A stretch of DNA of 21,212 nucleotides, from assembly GCA_002314435.1 (NCBI GenBank), contig DCFV01000030.1, positions 1 through 21,212 on the forward strand. Reading direction: 5' to 3'. Shown piece after piece: positions 8,307-15,456 of the stretch (positions are counted from its first letter, which is position 1; every line of letters starts with the position of its first letter). Source of the stretch: Acidobacteriaceae bacterium UBA1795. GTDB taxonomy: Bacteria > Acidobacteriota > Terriglobia > Terriglobales > Acidobacteriaceae. The position numbers and the translations under genes were made by a program. The notes beneath the pieces were generated by a model that was given only the letters and a program-made list of their open reading frames with translations, did no database searches and was not told the DNA's origin.

Positions 8307-9218
8307 TTGGCTCGCAGGTTCAGATGGATTCTCGGTTTAGTAGTTGTGCTGGCTCTCGCCGTGGGCGCAGCGTTCTGGCATCGGCCCGTGAGCGTATTCC
8401 GCGCCTGGGGGCAGGCTCGTTTTGCGGTCGCTGGCGCGCGCAGCCAAATCATTACCGTCAACGGCATCCGCATCCACTATTACTGTCTCGGCCCCGAAGC
8501 CGGACCGCCTGTCGTGCTGGTCCACGGCCTCGGCGGCCGTGCCGACGATTGGCAGAATCTCGCCCCCTACCTCACCCGCGCCGGTTATCGCGTCTACCTG
8601 CCCGACCTGCCTGGCTATGGACTAAGCGAGCAGCCTGCCACCTTTTCCTACTCTGTTCCCGACGAAGCCTCCATAGTCGTCAGCTTTCTCGACGCACTTC
8701 ATCTGGGCCAGATCGACCTCGGCGGCTGGTCAATGGGCGGCTGGATCGTGCAGCGCGTAGCCGCCGCGCACCCCGAGCGCATTCGCCGCCTGATGCTCTT
8801 TGACAGCGCCGGCCTCTACGCTAAACCGACCTGGAACACTGCGCTCTTCACCCCCACCAATCCCCAGGAACTCGACCAACTCGACGCGCTACTCATGCCG
8901 CACCCCCCGCCGGTGCCCGATTTTGTCGCCCGCGACATCCTCCGCGCTTCCCAGAACAACGCGTGGGTAGTGAAGCGTGCGCTGGCCTCCATGCTCACTG
9001 GCCGTGACGTCACGGACGAGCTTTTGCCGCAACTTCGGATGCCCGTGCTCCTGGTCTGGGGCGGGGAAGACCGCATCACCCCGCTGGCCCTCGGCAAGAC
9101 CATGCACAAACTTATACCGCAGTCGAATCTTGAAGTTATCTCCGGCTGCGGCCACCTCGCGCCCAGCCAGTGCGCCGCGCAGGCCGCACCCGCCGTGCAG
9201 GCATTCCTTGCCCACTGA
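8307..9218 (+). CDS. Alpha/beta-fold hydrolase with N-terminal membrane anchor
   Basis: A 303-residue alpha/beta hydrolase with an intact triad: nucleophile S142 in GWSMGG, acid D255 in GGEDRITP, and H283 in GCGHLAP. The oxyanion-hole region is VLVHGLGG. Residues 6-24 form one hydrophobic helix after a basic start (MARRFRW), predicting a membrane anchor with the catalytic domain outside the cytoplasm. The family includes esterases, lipases, haloalkane dehalogenases and C-C hydrolases; the sequence does not decide between them. The start is TTG at 8307, supported by GGGAGGA centred about 10 bases upstream and by direct contact with the Nudix stop codon. The gene ends at a hairpin shared with the convergent receptor gene. 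Confidence 0.88.
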   Translation: MARRFRWILGLVVVLALAVGAAFWHRPVSVFRAWGQARFAVAGARSQIITVNGIRIHYYCLGPEAGPPVVLVHGLGGRADDWQNLAPYLTRAGYRVYLPDLPGYGLSEQPATFSYSVPDEASIVVSFLDALHLGQIDLGGWSMGGWIVQRVAAAHPERIRRLMLFDSAGLYAKPTWNTALFTPTNPQELDQLDALLMPHPPPVPDFVARDILRASQNNAWVVKRALASMLTGRDVTDELLPQLRMPVLLVWGGEDRITPLALGKTMHKLIPQSNLEVISGCGHLAPSQCAAQAAPAVQAFLAH

Positions 9219-9226
9219 TGTGAGAA

Positions 9227-9255
9227 GGCGGGGACAGCTCTTCGCTGCCCCCGCC
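9227..9255. terminator. Terminator-like hairpin between convergent genes
   Basis: GGCGGGGACAGC and GCTGCCCCCGCC pair as a 12-base stem with one A-C mismatch around a TCTTC loop. It lies in the 62-base gap between the convergent alpha/beta hydrolase and the receptor gene and could serve both strands. Neither side has a clear T-run, so intrinsic termination would be weak, and it may rather act as an RNA-stabilising stem. Confidence 0.5.
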
Positions 9256-9280
9256 TCCAGGATTGCCTCTAGTTTCAGGT

Positions 9281-11863
9281 TCAGAAGCTGACGCGTGCGC
9301 TTAGCTGAATTTCCCGACCCGGCGTCGCCACTTCTGTAATGCTGCCGAAGCTCGACGTGTTCACAAACCGGTTCGGTGTGCCCAAGTTTGTGTGGTTCAG
9401 TGCGTTGAAGAACTCCGCCCGCGCCTCGAACCGCGCCTTCTCCGCCACGGCGAACTCGCGGACCAACCCAAGGTCCAGGTTCTGCATGCCCGGTCCGTAC
9501 ACTGAGTTCCGCCCGGCAGTACCAAACGTGTACGCTGCCGGAGCCGCGAATGCGCCCGTATTCAGCCACTTGATAGCCGTGCGCGTGCCGGAAGTGAATA
9601 CCTTCTCGCCGGTCACGTTGGCACGGATGGGATTCTCTCCAACAACGGTGCCTGCATTCGCCGTATCGCCAAATACCGAGATCGTCATCGGGAAACCCGT
9701 TTGCGCCTGGTAAACCACTGAGCCTCGCCAGTTGCGCGTTAGCGCCGCAGTCAAGGCATTCCTGCCATACGCAGGCGGCGTATAGACAGTGCTGAGCGCA
9801 AAGCGGTGCCGGATGTCGCACGCCGGTCCCTTCTCTGCATTCAGGTCATCGTTGTTCTGCGGAATGGCCGACTCAAACATCGGCGAACGGAAGTCCGGCG
9901 CGTTCTCGAGCGACTTGGCAAACGTATAGTTCGCCAGGAAGCTCAACCCCCGTGCAAAACGCCGGCGCACATTCACATAGCCTGCGTCATACCAGCTCTG
10001 CGAGGTGTTCTCGAGCAGGTTGATGGTGCTCACAGGGAACGTCGAACTCGACACGGTCACATTCGAGGGAAACTCAGTGTTCTCGACAAATCTGATCTTT
10101 GGATGTGGCCGCCGCGGCTGGATTAGTCCTGCTCCCGGCTGCGCGTTGTTGATCAGGTGCGAGCGTTGCAGGTGGAACCCACCCGCGCCCAGGTAGCCCA
10201 CTTCCACCGTGGTCGATGCGCCCAACTGCTTCTCGAGCGATGCGCTCCACTGCTGAATGTACTGCGCTTGGGCGTGCAGTTGCAGCGCTGTAAAGCTCAC
10301 CACCGTCGTGCCCAGCACCGGAGAAGGGAAGTTGAGCGTCTGGATACTGGGAATGTACGGGTCGCTCTGCGATGTCATCGGGAAGACGTACGGCACGTTG
10401 TGGCGCTGGTTGCACCACGTGTTCATATCCACAGGCGTGTAAAACATGCCGTAAGCCAAGTGCGCCACCAGGCCCAGTCGCAGCAGGCTCTGCGCCAGCC
10501 CAAGCCGCGGCGCAAAGTTCGTTTGGTTGGCGTACATTAGGCCGCGTGGATAGCCATTCTGTCCGCCGATAAACACCTCAGGCGTGCCGCTCGACAAGTC
10601 CAGATTGCTGTTCGTGTAGTGGATATCGACGAGCGGGCTCATGTACTCGTAGCGCAGTCCATAGGTCAAGGTGGTGGTCGTCGTCAGTCGCCACGCGTCC
10701 TGCGCGTAGGCGTTCGCGTACCACTGGCGCAGGTTCATCTGCGGCACGCCGGCCTGCCCTTGTCGCGCTGCCGGGAGTCCCAGCAGAAAGCTCGCCAGCG
10801 ACGATCCGGTTGTCCCGTCGTTCAGCGCATACTCGGTTGTAAAGCCGTTGGTGTACTGGTAGTAGCCCCGGTTCTGGAAGAAGCCCCACATCGGCCAGAT
10901 GAACTTCTGGTACGCCCCGCCAAACTTCGCGCTGTGTCGCCCCAACTGCCAGTTCAGCGTGTCGCGACCTTCCACCACCGTGTCCCAGGCTTCCATCGGA
11001 GTCGCCAGGTAGTTGTCGCCCAGTGGCGAGAAACCTTGCACCGTGAAGTACGGCGCACCCCAGGCCTTCGGCCCACCAAAGCCGGTGCCCATAATTCCCA
11101 GCTCGCTCACAATGTCGTTTTTGCTGGCGCTCTCCGTCGTGTGCGACATAGCGAGCCGCGAAACCGCCACTGAAGCCGAGTTCACCAGGTTCGGGTTGAT
11201 CACATGGCTCCACGCCAGAGTTCCATGCTGCGCCAGGTTGTCGTGGTACATGCCAAAGCCCGGCAGACCCCACGGCATGAACCCGTACTCGCTCCCTACG
11301 GAGTAGCGGAAGAACGCCGTGTCGCCGTTGGCAAAGTTGTGATCCACGCGAACCGTTCCCTGGTCGTCGGTCATGCGTTCCTTGCGCGAGTCCAAATAGT
11401 TGTTGGCGTCGTTGCCCGCGCCCACCACGGTGGGCTGCCCCATCATCGTCATCCCACCCATGTCCATCGAGTTTGGCAACGGCGTGTACTTGTTCAGCAT
11501 GATGCTGGCGGCATTCGTCAAACGGTTCGGTGGAATCACGTTCGCCACGCCGTTATAGCTGAACTGCTCCCGGATGTATTTGGGGTTCGTCCTGCTCACC
11601 GGCAAGCTCGGATCGTAGTTGGGGTTCGACGTGGTCGTCGTCGGATCGTAGATGTTCACGCCGCTTTGGCTGAAATCGCCGGAGACCTCCGCCGCCGTCG
11701 GCACCGTATCCACCATCGCGTCCGTCTGCACGTGCCGCAGTGCCTCATAGTTCACAAAGAAGAACGTCTTCCCGGCGTGCGGCACGGGCCCGCCCACTGA
11801 CGCGCCAAAGTCTGTTCTGAACGAGGAAATTCCCGCTTTCCATCTGGTTGAACGAGTGAGCAT
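9281..11863 (-). CDS. Oar-like receptor, C-terminal beta-barrel part
   Basis: This frame encodes most of the receptor's beta barrel. True homology begins at about 11812 (DFGASVGGPV); the 17 or so residues between the ATG at 11863 and that point are out-of-frame translation, and no ribosome binding site precedes that ATG, so independent expression is doubtful. The body has the aromatic-rich alternating strands of an outer-membrane barrel, with stretches such as TFFFVNYEALRH, RVDHNFANGDTAFFRYS, TTTTLTYGLRYEYMSPL and GLSFLANYTFAKSLENA that recur in acidobacterial and myxobacterial Oar-type proteins. The chain ends in SARVSF; a terminal Phe is the recognition signal for the BAM assembly machinery. 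The ligand is unknown; carbohydrate or peptide uptake is the usual guess. Alone, this part lacks signal peptide and plug. Confidence 0.8.
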   Translation of the reverse strand: MLTRSTRWKAGISSFRTDFGASVGGPVPHAGKTFFFVNYEALRHVQTDAMVDTVPTAAEVSGDFSQSGVNIYDPTTTTSNPNYDPSLPVSRTNPKYIREQFSYNGVANVIPPNRLTNAASIMLNKYTPLPNSMDMGGMTMMGQPTVVGAGNDANNYLDSRKERMTDDQGTVRVDHNFANGDTAFFRYSVGSEYGFMPWGLPGFGMYHDNLAQHGTLAWSHVINPNLVNSASVAVSRLAMSHTTESASKNDIVSELGIMGTGFGGPKAWGAPYFTVQGFSPLGDNYLATPMEAWDTVVEGRDTLNWQLGRHSAKFGGAYQKFIWPMWGFFQNRGYYQYTNGFTTEYALNDGTTGSSLASFLLGLPAARQGQAGVPQMNLRQWYANAYAQDAWRLTTTTTLTYGLRYEYMSPLVDIHYTNSNLDLSSGTPEVFIGGQNGYPRGLMYANQTNFAPRLGLAQSLLRLGLVAHLAYGMFYTPVDMNTWCNQRHNVPYVFPMTSQSDPYIPSIQTLNFPSPVLGTTVVSFTALQLHAQAQYIQQWSASLEKQLGASTTVEVGYLGAGGFHLQRSHLINNAQPGAGLIQPRRPHPKIRFVENTEFPSNVTVSSSTFPVSTINLLENTSQSWYDAGYVNVRRRFARGLSFLANYTFAKSLENAPDFRSPMFESAIPQNNDDLNAEKGPACDIRHRFALSTVYTPPAYGRNALTAALTRNWRGSVVYQAQTGFPMTISVFGDTANAGTVVGENPIRANVTGEKVFTSGTRTAIKWLNTGAFAAPAAYTFGTAGRNSVYGPGMQNLDLGLVREFAVAEKARFEARAEFFNALNHTNLGTPNRFVNTSSFGSITEVATPGREIQLSARVSF

Positions 11864-12662
11864 CCATCGCGCCGTTACGCAGAAATTCGTACGCAGTGCC
11901 GTGCAGCTTGTTCGTGCCGGAGCGTGTCACGATGTTGATCTGCCCGCCGCCTGCGCCGCCCATGTCGGCCGAATAGCTCCCAGTCTGGACCTGGAACTCT
12001 TGCACGGCATCTGGTGAAGCGCTCAGATTCTGCGTGCTGAATGTCGGATCCGTATTCGTCGCGCCGTCCAGCAGAAAATAGTTCGCATTTGGTCGGCTGC
12101 CGCCAATGCTAACCGCGGAGCGCTGTCCGGGCCGCCAGTAGAGCGAGCTCATGTCGCCCGTCGCCGCGCCGTGGCTCAGGTGCGCTCCCGGTACCGTCAG
12201 CACCAGGTCGATCAGCATCCGGCCATTCAGGGGGAGGGACTCCACCGACCGCTGATCTACAACCTCGCCCACACTCGCATCCTGAGTTTTGAGCAGTTCA
12301 CTGGCAGATTCCACCGTTACCGTTTCCCGATCGCTTCCCACGCGCAAATGCAGATCGATCGTCGCCTGCTGTCCCACTTCCAGGTCGATCGTTTGAGCCG
12401 CCTGCTCAAATCCCTTGCTTTCAACCAAAAGCTGATACAAGCCCGGCTGCAGGCTCGCCACCTCGTAGAGCCCTGAATCGTTTGCCGCCACCGTGCGAAT
12501 TGCACCGGTTACGGTCGAGGTCAGCTGCACCCGCGCGCCTGCAACAGGTCGCCCCTGCGGGTCGAAGATGGAGCCGCGAACCACGGCGTAATTACTTTGT
12601 GCTCGGGCTGTGACAACACAGACGAGCAGGCAAGCTACTGCGGGGAAGAATTTGCGAATCAT
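11745..12662 (-). CDS. Oar-like receptor, N-terminal part (signal peptide, regulatory domain, plug)
   Basis: The 305-residue 5' frame of the split receptor. Residues 1-21 are a signal peptide (basic MIRK, hydrophobic core, ARA before Q22). Residues about 28-115 are a carboxypeptidase-regulatory-like domain (VRGSIFDPQGRPVAGARV, GLYEVASLQPGLYQLLV). Then comes a plug-like domain with ESLPLNGRMLIDLV and GGSRPNANYFLLDG, and INIVTRSGTNKLHG, all characteristic of Oar-type receptors. The last 20 or so residues after NFLVQN are basic and unrelated, marking the frameshift. The ATG at 12662 follows GAGGAG by 5 bases. A truncated product would be exported but could not form a barrel. I see no clear TonB box. 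Confidence 0.82.
   Translation of the reverse strand: MIRKFFPAVACLLVCVVTARAQSNYAVVRGSIFDPQGRPVAGARVQLTSTVTGAIRTVAANDSGLYEVASLQPGLYQLLVESKGFEQAAQTIDLEVGQQATIDLHLRVGSDRETVTVESASELLKTQDASVGEVVDQRSVESLPLNGRMLIDLVLTVPGAHLSHGAATGDMSSLYWRPGQRSAVSIGGSRPNANYFLLDGATNTDPTFSTQNLSASPDAVQEFQVQTGSYSADMGGAGGGQINIVTRSGTNKLHGTAYEFLRNGAMDAHSFNQMESGNFLVQNRLWRVSGRARAARREDVLLCEL
11810..11819 (-). other. Frameshift site in the receptor gene
   Basis: The coding-strand sequence CAGAACAGAC carries one base too many between codons CAG AAC and GAC TTT. Deleting the A opposite plus-strand position 11813 restores the expected VQN-DFGASVGGPV junction. The duplicated CAGA/ACAGA character of the site could favour a small insertion. 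Confidence 0.7.
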
Positions 12663-12793
12663 CGACTCTCCTCAAAAGGTGGAACAGGATTATTGCTTCT
12701 CTTGGGGGCTCCATCGTCTGTGCATGACCGCCTTTGGAAGCACCACACGCTGGGCCGTTCAGATCAGACCAGCCGGGGAACGTGGTCTTGTTG

Positions 12794-12806
12794 GACAGTA
12801 TCTGTC
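12794..12806. promoter_or_regulatory. Small palindrome upstream of the receptor gene
   Basis: GACAG and CTGTC flank TAT, giving a 13-base inverted repeat about 130 bases upstream of the receptor start. The rest of the 258-base gap 12663-12920 holds the mdh terminator and the receptor ribosome binding site but no gene I can support, and I could not find a convincing -35/-10 pair. A regulatory role is only a possibility. Confidence 0.2.
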
Positions 12807-12868
12807 GACGAATATGATGGTCTTCCGCCTCTCGGTGGAGGAGCCCATCAACCTTTTGATGGAGATGA

Positions 12869-12900
12869 AAAAGGCCGTCCCGGCAAAGGGGCGGCCTTTT
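12869..12900 (-). terminator. Intrinsic terminator after mdh
   Basis: On the minus strand, AAAAGGCCG pairs with CGGCCTTTT, and the stem continues through CCCC/GGGA (one G-T wobble) to 13 base pairs with a six-base loop; a run of five Ts ends the 3' arm. It begins 20 bases after the mdh stop codon, as expected for the end of the icd-mdh transcript, and separates it from the receptor gene on the same strand. The plus-strand copy also ends in Ts, so it could act both ways. Confidence 0.85.
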
Positions 12901-12920
12901 CTTCCGAACGGTGGAATTTG

Positions 12921-13847
12921 CTAGACGCCGATTACCGCGCAAAGCTCCTTTACGGCCTCGGCGCTCTTCTTCAGTCCCGCTTCTTCCTCAGGCGTTAACT
13001 TGATCTCGACGATTTGCTCCAACCCTGCCGCACCCAGCTTGCACGGTACGCCAATGTAGTAGCCGTCAATCCCGTACTCGCCCTGCAAATACACAGCGCA
13101 GGGAAGAATCTTCTTCTTGTCCTTCAGGATGGCTTCCACCATCTCCACCGCAGCCGCCGAAGGCGCATAGTACGCGCTACCGGTCTTCAGGTACTTCACG
13201 ATTTCCGCTCCGCCGTCACGCGTGCGCTGCACAATCTCAGCCAACCGATCGGGTGCAATCAGTTCGGTAATCGGGATACCCGCAACCGTGGAGTAGCGGG
13301 GCAGCGGCACCATCGTGTCGCCGTGACCGCCAAGTACAAACGCCGTCACGTTCTCCACGCTCACATTCAGTTCTTCGGCAATGAACGTCCGGAACCGCGC
13401 CGAATCCAGCACGCCCGCCATGCCGATCACGCGCTCGCGGTTAAAGCCCGCCTGCCGGAACGCTGCCTGCGCCATAGCATCCAGCGGATTCGACACAATA
13501 ATAAGGATGCATTCAGGCGACTGCGCGACCACCTTCTGTACCACGTCCGACATGATCTTGAAGTTGGTGTGCAGCAAGTCGTCCCGGCTCATGCCCGGCT
13601 TACGCGGAATCCCAGCCGTGATCACCACGATGTCCGAGTTCGCCGTCGCCGCGTAGTCGTTCGCTCCGGTCACATGCACGTCGCGCTTCTCGATAGGCAT
13701 CGCTTCCGCTAGGTCGAGCGCCTTGCCCTGCGGCACGCCTTCCACCACGTCGATTAAGACCACGTCTGCCAGTTCCTTCGACGCAATCCAGTGCGCAGCC
13801 GTAGCGCCCACGTTGCCCGCACCAACAATACTGACCTTCTTCCGCAT
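12921..13847 (-). CDS. mdh: Malate dehydrogenase (LDH-like type)
   Basis: A 308-residue NAD-dependent malate dehydrogenase interconverting malate and oxaloacetate in the TCA cycle. It has the Rossmann motif GAGNVG (residues 9-14) and D33 at the end of the second strand, favouring NAD over NADP. The substrate loop GIPRKPGMSRDD supplies R82 and R88, with Arg rather than Gln at the selectivity position marking malate not lactate dehydrogenase. Catalytic D148/R151 (LDSAR) and H175 (GGHGD) are present. I chose the ATG at 13847: AGGAG stands 9 bases before it, and the GTG at 13868 would place that Shine-Dalgarno sequence inside the gene. It follows icd by 33 bases on the same strand, so the two TCA-cycle genes form one transcript that ends at the terminator 12869-12900. 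Confidence 0.95.
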   Translation of the reverse strand: MRKKVSIVGAGNVGATAAHWIASKELADVVLIDVVEGVPQGKALDLAEAMPIEKRDVHVTGANDYAATANSDIVVITAGIPRKPGMSRDDLLHTNFKIMSDVVQKVVAQSPECILIIVSNPLDAMAQAAFRQAGFNRERVIGMAGVLDSARFRTFIAEELNVSVENVTAFVLGGHGDTMVPLPRYSTVAGIPITELIAPDRLAEIVQRTRDGGAEIVKYLKTGSAYYAPSAAAVEMVEAILKDKKKILPCAVYLQGEYGIDGYYIGVPCKLGAAGLEQIVEIKLTPEEEAGLKKSAEAVKELCAVIGV

Positions 13848-13880
13848 TCTTCTCTTCTCCTGGCCCACGGGGCCGTGTCT

Positions 13881-15281
13881 TTACATATTGCCGATGATGC
13901 GCGTAGCGAACTCGCTTGTGCCAACCTTGGTAGCGCCCGCTGTCTGCCGCTCGAAGTCGTAGGTCACGAACTTCTGCAGAATCGTCTTCTCCATCGCCGT
14001 CTCGATCAGCTTGGCTGCTTCCTTCCAGCCAAGGAACTCGAGCATCATCACGCCCGACAGAATCACCGAGCCCGGGTTGATGACATCCTTGTCGGCGTAC
14101 TTCGGAGCCGTGCCATGCGTCGCCTCGAACACCGCGTAGCCATCGCCGATATTCGCGCCCGGAGCGATACCCAGTCCACCCACCTGTGCCGCTGCCGCGT
14201 CAGAGATGTAATCGCCGTTCAGATTCGAAGTGGCAAGAATGCTGTAGTCCGACGGCCGGATGATGATCTGCTGAAAGATCGAGTCCGCGATGCGGTCGTT
14301 AATCAGCACCTTCTGCTTCCACGCCCCACTGCCGTGTGTCTTGCCAATGGAATCGAGCACGCCCTTCACCTCTGCGTAAAGTGCCTCGCGGAAGGCCGGT
14401 GAGCCAAACTCCAGTCCCGGCTCAATCAGTGCAGCATTCTGCTCCAACGTCAGCCCGGGATTGGCTTCCACATTGCCCAGAATCCAGCTCTCGCGCTCCG
14501 TCACAGTCTGATAACGGAACTCTTGTCTCGCCACCTCGTAGCCCCACTCGCGGAAGGCTCCCTCAGTGAACTTCTGGATGTTGCCCTTGTGCACCAGGGT
14601 GACCGTCTTGCGGCCCGTTTCCAGCGCATGTCGGATCGCATACCGCACTAGGCGCTTGGTGCCGAAGATCGAGATCGGCTTGATGCCCACGCCTGAGTCG
14701 GTGCGAACCTTCTTCTTGCCACCCTTCAGCAAATCGTCGTTCAGAAACGAGATAAGCCGCGCTGCCTCTTCGCTGCCTTCCTTGAACTCAATGCCCGCGT
14801 AAACGTCTTCCGTGTTCTCGCGAAAGATCACAATATCCACGTTCTCCGGATGCTTCACCGGGCTGGGCACGCCCTGATAGTAGCGCACCGGACGCACGCA
14901 CGCGTACAGATCCAGCAGTTGCCGCAGTGCCACGTTCAGCGAGCGGATACCCCCGCCCACCGGCGTCGTCAGCGGTCCTTTGATCGAAACGCGCAGGTCC
15001 CGCGCCGCTGCTACCGAGTCGTCCGGCAGCCATGTGTTGAACTGGCGAAACGCCTTTTCGCCCGCATAAATCTCAAACCACTTGATCGAGCGCTTGCCGC
15101 GGTAGGCCTTCTCCACCGCCGCGTCAAACACGCGCTGCGATGCCCTCCAGATGTCGCGTCCCGTGCCGTCGCCTTCAATAAAAGGAATGATGGGGTTGTC
15201 GGGAATACGGTACTCGCCGTTGCTGTAATCGATTGCAGTGCCGTCTTTAGGCAATTCCAGCCCGTTATAGGTTGTTTGCAT
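13881..15281 (-). CDS. icd: NADP-type isocitrate dehydrogenase
   Basis: A 466-residue E. coli-type isocitrate dehydrogenase that converts isocitrate to 2-oxoglutarate and CO2. The substrate-binding loop is GGIRSLNVALRQ with S114, N116, R120 and R130; S114 corresponds to the serine phosphorylated by AceK in E. coli. Also visible are FRENTEDVYAGIE (with Y161), LVHKGNIQKFTEGAF, NLNGDYISDAAAAQVGG and EATHGTAPKYAD. It is about 50 residues longer than the 416-residue E. coli enzyme; the extra length lies mainly between ARQEFRY and VLINDRIADSIF. The ATG at 15279-15281 (MQTTYNGLELPKDG) begins as family members do; in-frame codons up to 15389 would add an unrelated tail. The ribosome binding site is weak. 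It is first in an icd-mdh transcription unit and divergent from the DedA gene. Confidence 0.95.
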   Translation of the reverse strand: MQTTYNGLELPKDGTAIDYSNGEYRIPDNPIIPFIEGDGTGRDIWRASQRVFDAAVEKAYRGKRSIKWFEIYAGEKAFRQFNTWLPDDSVAAARDLRVSIKGPLTTPVGGGIRSLNVALRQLLDLYACVRPVRYYQGVPSPVKHPENVDIVIFRENTEDVYAGIEFKEGSEEAARLISFLNDDLLKGGKKKVRTDSGVGIKPISIFGTKRLVRYAIRHALETGRKTVTLVHKGNIQKFTEGAFREWGYEVARQEFRYQTVTERESWILGNVEANPGLTLEQNAALIEPGLEFGSPAFREALYAEVKGVLDSIGKTHGSGAWKQKVLINDRIADSIFQQIIIRPSDYSILATSNLNGDYISDAAAAQVGGLGIAPGANIGDGYAVFEATHGTAPKYADKDVINPGSVILSGVMMLEFLGWKEAAKLIETAMEKTILQKFVTYDFERQTAGATKVGTSEFATRIIGNM

Positions 15282-15310
15282 GGGTTGTGCGATGTCCCTT
15301 TCCTCTCTAC

Positions 15311-15340
15311 ATTTGCAAACCGAGACTACCATCTGCAAAT
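15311..15340. promoter_or_regulatory. Inverted repeat upstream of icd
   Basis: ATTTGCA and TGCAAAT are perfect 7-base inverted arms separated by 16 bases, located 30-59 bases upstream of the icd start in the 175-base divergent gap to the DedA gene. The left arm lies within the palindrome TTTGCAAA. This AT-rich pair stands out in GC-rich surroundings and would suit a dimeric regulator of icd-mdh. I could not place a confident promoter relative to it. Confidence 0.4.
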
Positions 15341-15438
15341 CACGACCGGCAACGCACTTCAAAGCTGTTTGATGCCACCGAATATGCACTCTCCCGGCTC
15401 GCCGTTGTCATCGCCCGTCCCACCGCTTTCCGGGCCTA

Positions 15439-15444
15439 TATACT
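15439..15444 (+). promoter_or_regulatory. Possible -10 element of the DedA gene
   Basis: TATACT stands 12 bases before the DedA start codon with no Shine-Dalgarno sequence between them. A start point 7 bases after it would leave a leader of about 5 bases, so the mRNA could be nearly leaderless. I do not find a matching -35 hexamer at 16-18 bases, so confidence is low. Confidence 0.3.
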
Positions 15445-15456
15445 TGAGTCTGCCCC

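Larger units (their letters stand above)
9281..12662 (-). pseudogene. Oar-like TonB-dependent receptor gene broken by a frameshift
   Basis: The two adjacent reading frames here are the 5' and 3' parts of one outer-membrane receptor gene. The 5' frame stays homologous to the family up to NFLVQN and then degrades into basic, unrelated residues; the 3' frame becomes family-like exactly there with DFGASVGGPVPHAGKTFFF. Removing one base, best the T at 11813 (plus strand), joins them into one chain of about 1126 residues, a normal length for acidobacterial Oar-like receptors. The local sequence (CAGAACAGAC on the coding strand) has no homopolymer or slippery heptamer, so a programmed shift is unlikely; a real mutation or a base-calling error remain. 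No other stop codons or shifts are seen, so the break is recent or artefactual. Confidence 0.75.

Noticed and set aside
8889..9821. 310-codon minus-strand frame opposite the hydrolase and receptor genes
   Set aside because: Both overlapped genes have intact motifs or strong family homology; this frame shows none and crosses their intergenic hairpin.
11745..11863. Programmed ribosomal frameshift joining the two receptor frames
   Set aside because: The crossover has no slippery heptamer, no homopolymer and no evident downstream stem or internal Shine-Dalgarno stimulator, and Oar-like receptors are not known to use recoding.
12597..12998. 133-codon plus-strand frame covering the mdh-receptor gap
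   Set aside because: It contains the mdh terminator and overlaps coding ends on both sides; no recognisable domain and no Shine-Dalgarno sequence.
15405..15444. TTGTCA...TATACT as a full promoter for the DedA gene
   Set aside because: The spacer would be 28 bases, far outside the usable 16-19 range; only the -10-like element is kept, at low confidence.
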